From Fimbriimonadaceae bacterium (lineage in GTDB: Bacteria > Armatimonadota > Fimbriimonadia > Fimbriimonadales > Fimbriimonadaceae), in the NCBI GenBank assembly GCA_019694835.1, contig JAIBBE010000125.1, forward strand, positions 1-31,677: a stretch of 31,677 nucleotides of DNA, given 5' to 3'. Below are positions 31,353 through 31,677 of this stretch, piece by piece. Each line of letters begins with the position of its first letter. The first letter of the stretch is position 1. A model generated the notes under the pieces. That model saw only the letters and a program-made list of their open reading frames with translations, had not been told where the DNA came from and searched no databases. A program made the position numbers and the translations under genes.

Positions 31353-31677
31353 TCAATCCCAGATGCCGACTTCGTGATCGGCCTCGACTCGCGACAGTTC
31401 CGGGACCTTCTCAATCAGCCGTGCGCAGGCATTCCAGCGAAGCAAGACGTCGTCGTTCCCGCTAGGCCGAAGCGCCTCCGCAACTTCATAGGTGACCAGG
31501 GCTTTATGAAGCCAGTCGCTTACCATGGACGGTGCCGCGCCTTCTTGGAGCTTTACACGAGCCCAGCGCTCGCAGGCCATCCCTAAGTGATAAGCTTTCT
31601 CATACTCCCCACTCATGCGGAATGCGACCTTTTCGGCATCTTGGTAAGTTGCGCCGCGTCGCTTGCCGAATTGCTCG
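31353..31677 (-). CDS. Hypothetical protein, partial at right edge
   Basis: The minus-strand frame is open through 31677, so this is the C-terminal 108 residues of a gene that begins outside the window. The sequence is helical (a TPR-like look: EKAYHLGMACERWARVKL, WLHKALVTYEVAEALRP, LLRWNACARLIEKVPEL) and ends in EADHEVGIWD. I do not recognise the family; a TPR/helical repeat protein is a guess. The Met at 31616 is internal, because the upstream residues (EQFGKRRGATYQDAEKVAFR) continue the same helical pattern. Confidence 0.7.
   Translation of the reverse strand, partial: EQFGKRRGATYQDAEKVAFRMSGEYEKAYHLGMACERWARVKLQEGAAPSMVSDWLHKALVTYEVAEALRPSGNDDVLLRWNACARLIEKVPELSRVEADHEVGIWD

Noticed and set aside
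31353..31616. A complete 87-residue gene
   Set aside because: The frame stays open to 31677 with coherent helical sequence upstream of the Met, so it is the end of a larger gene.
1..31677. CRISPR arrays, prophage, insertion-sequence transposases, rRNA genes
   Set aside because: No regularly spaced direct repeats, no phage or transposase proteins and no rRNA-like stretches were found on either strand.

Overview
The window reads as chromosomal DNA of a free-living, Gram-negative-type (diderm) bacterium of moderately high GC, with tightly packed housekeeping genes and no phage, plasmid or insertion-sequence genes. Lipid-export genes, an RND/MacA-type adaptor, a DUF3084 protein, a DUF2089/DUF4097 pair and many lineage-specific secreted proteins fit Armatimonadota (Fimbriimonadia-like). 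That assignment is inference from gene content; no rRNA is present to prove it.

Layout. 1-416: the end of folC, carrying in-frame repeat insertions. 451-1857: a membrane-anchored class III adenylate cyclase. 1873-5367 (minus): murA, mreB, a secreted protein in the same run, and a second secreted protein. 5368-5746: an intergenic stretch holding a 202-bp inverted-repeat element. 5747-7546: a large secreted protein. 7592-8488 (minus): a nitrilase-fold amidase carrying a palindromic coding insert. 8527-12914: a translationally chained run rlmN-lptC-lptA-lptB-lptF/G in which each gene starts inside the stop codon of the one before (TTGA or ATGA). 13091-15638: DUF3084 protein, RNase H-fold nuclease and LOG-family protein. 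15685-17866: secreted proteins (one DUF1287). 17968-19515: PAS-PAS-GGDEF diguanylate cyclase. 19501-22385 (minus): MacA-like adaptor and FtsX-type permease without an ATPase. 22469-23672: a YCII protein and etfA. 23766-25420 (minus): DUF2089 regulator and DUF4097 protein. 25567-28755: divergent cyclase-like membrane protein, lipB, pyrF. 28752-31677: BI-1-like membrane protein, tRNA-Pro(CGG), a 60-residue Cys-containing protein, a 137-bp structured inverted repeat, a TolB-like propeller protein and a partial gene at the right edge.

Themes. The window is rich in envelope biogenesis (murA, mreB, lpt, MacA/FtsX) and in nucleotide second-messenger proteins: two cyclase-fold proteins, one with intact catalytic residues and one with key residues replaced, and a diguanylate cyclase without an inhibitory site. 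Many genes lack a Shine-Dalgarno sequence and instead have a -10-like hexamer 6-7 bases before the start codon, which predicts leaderless mRNAs. The most unusual signal is a small palindromic repeat (core CCAGCGGTACGGG) that sits inside two unrelated protein genes in the same reading frame, adding a peptide with the core PAVR; it resembles in principle the Rickettsia palindromic elements.
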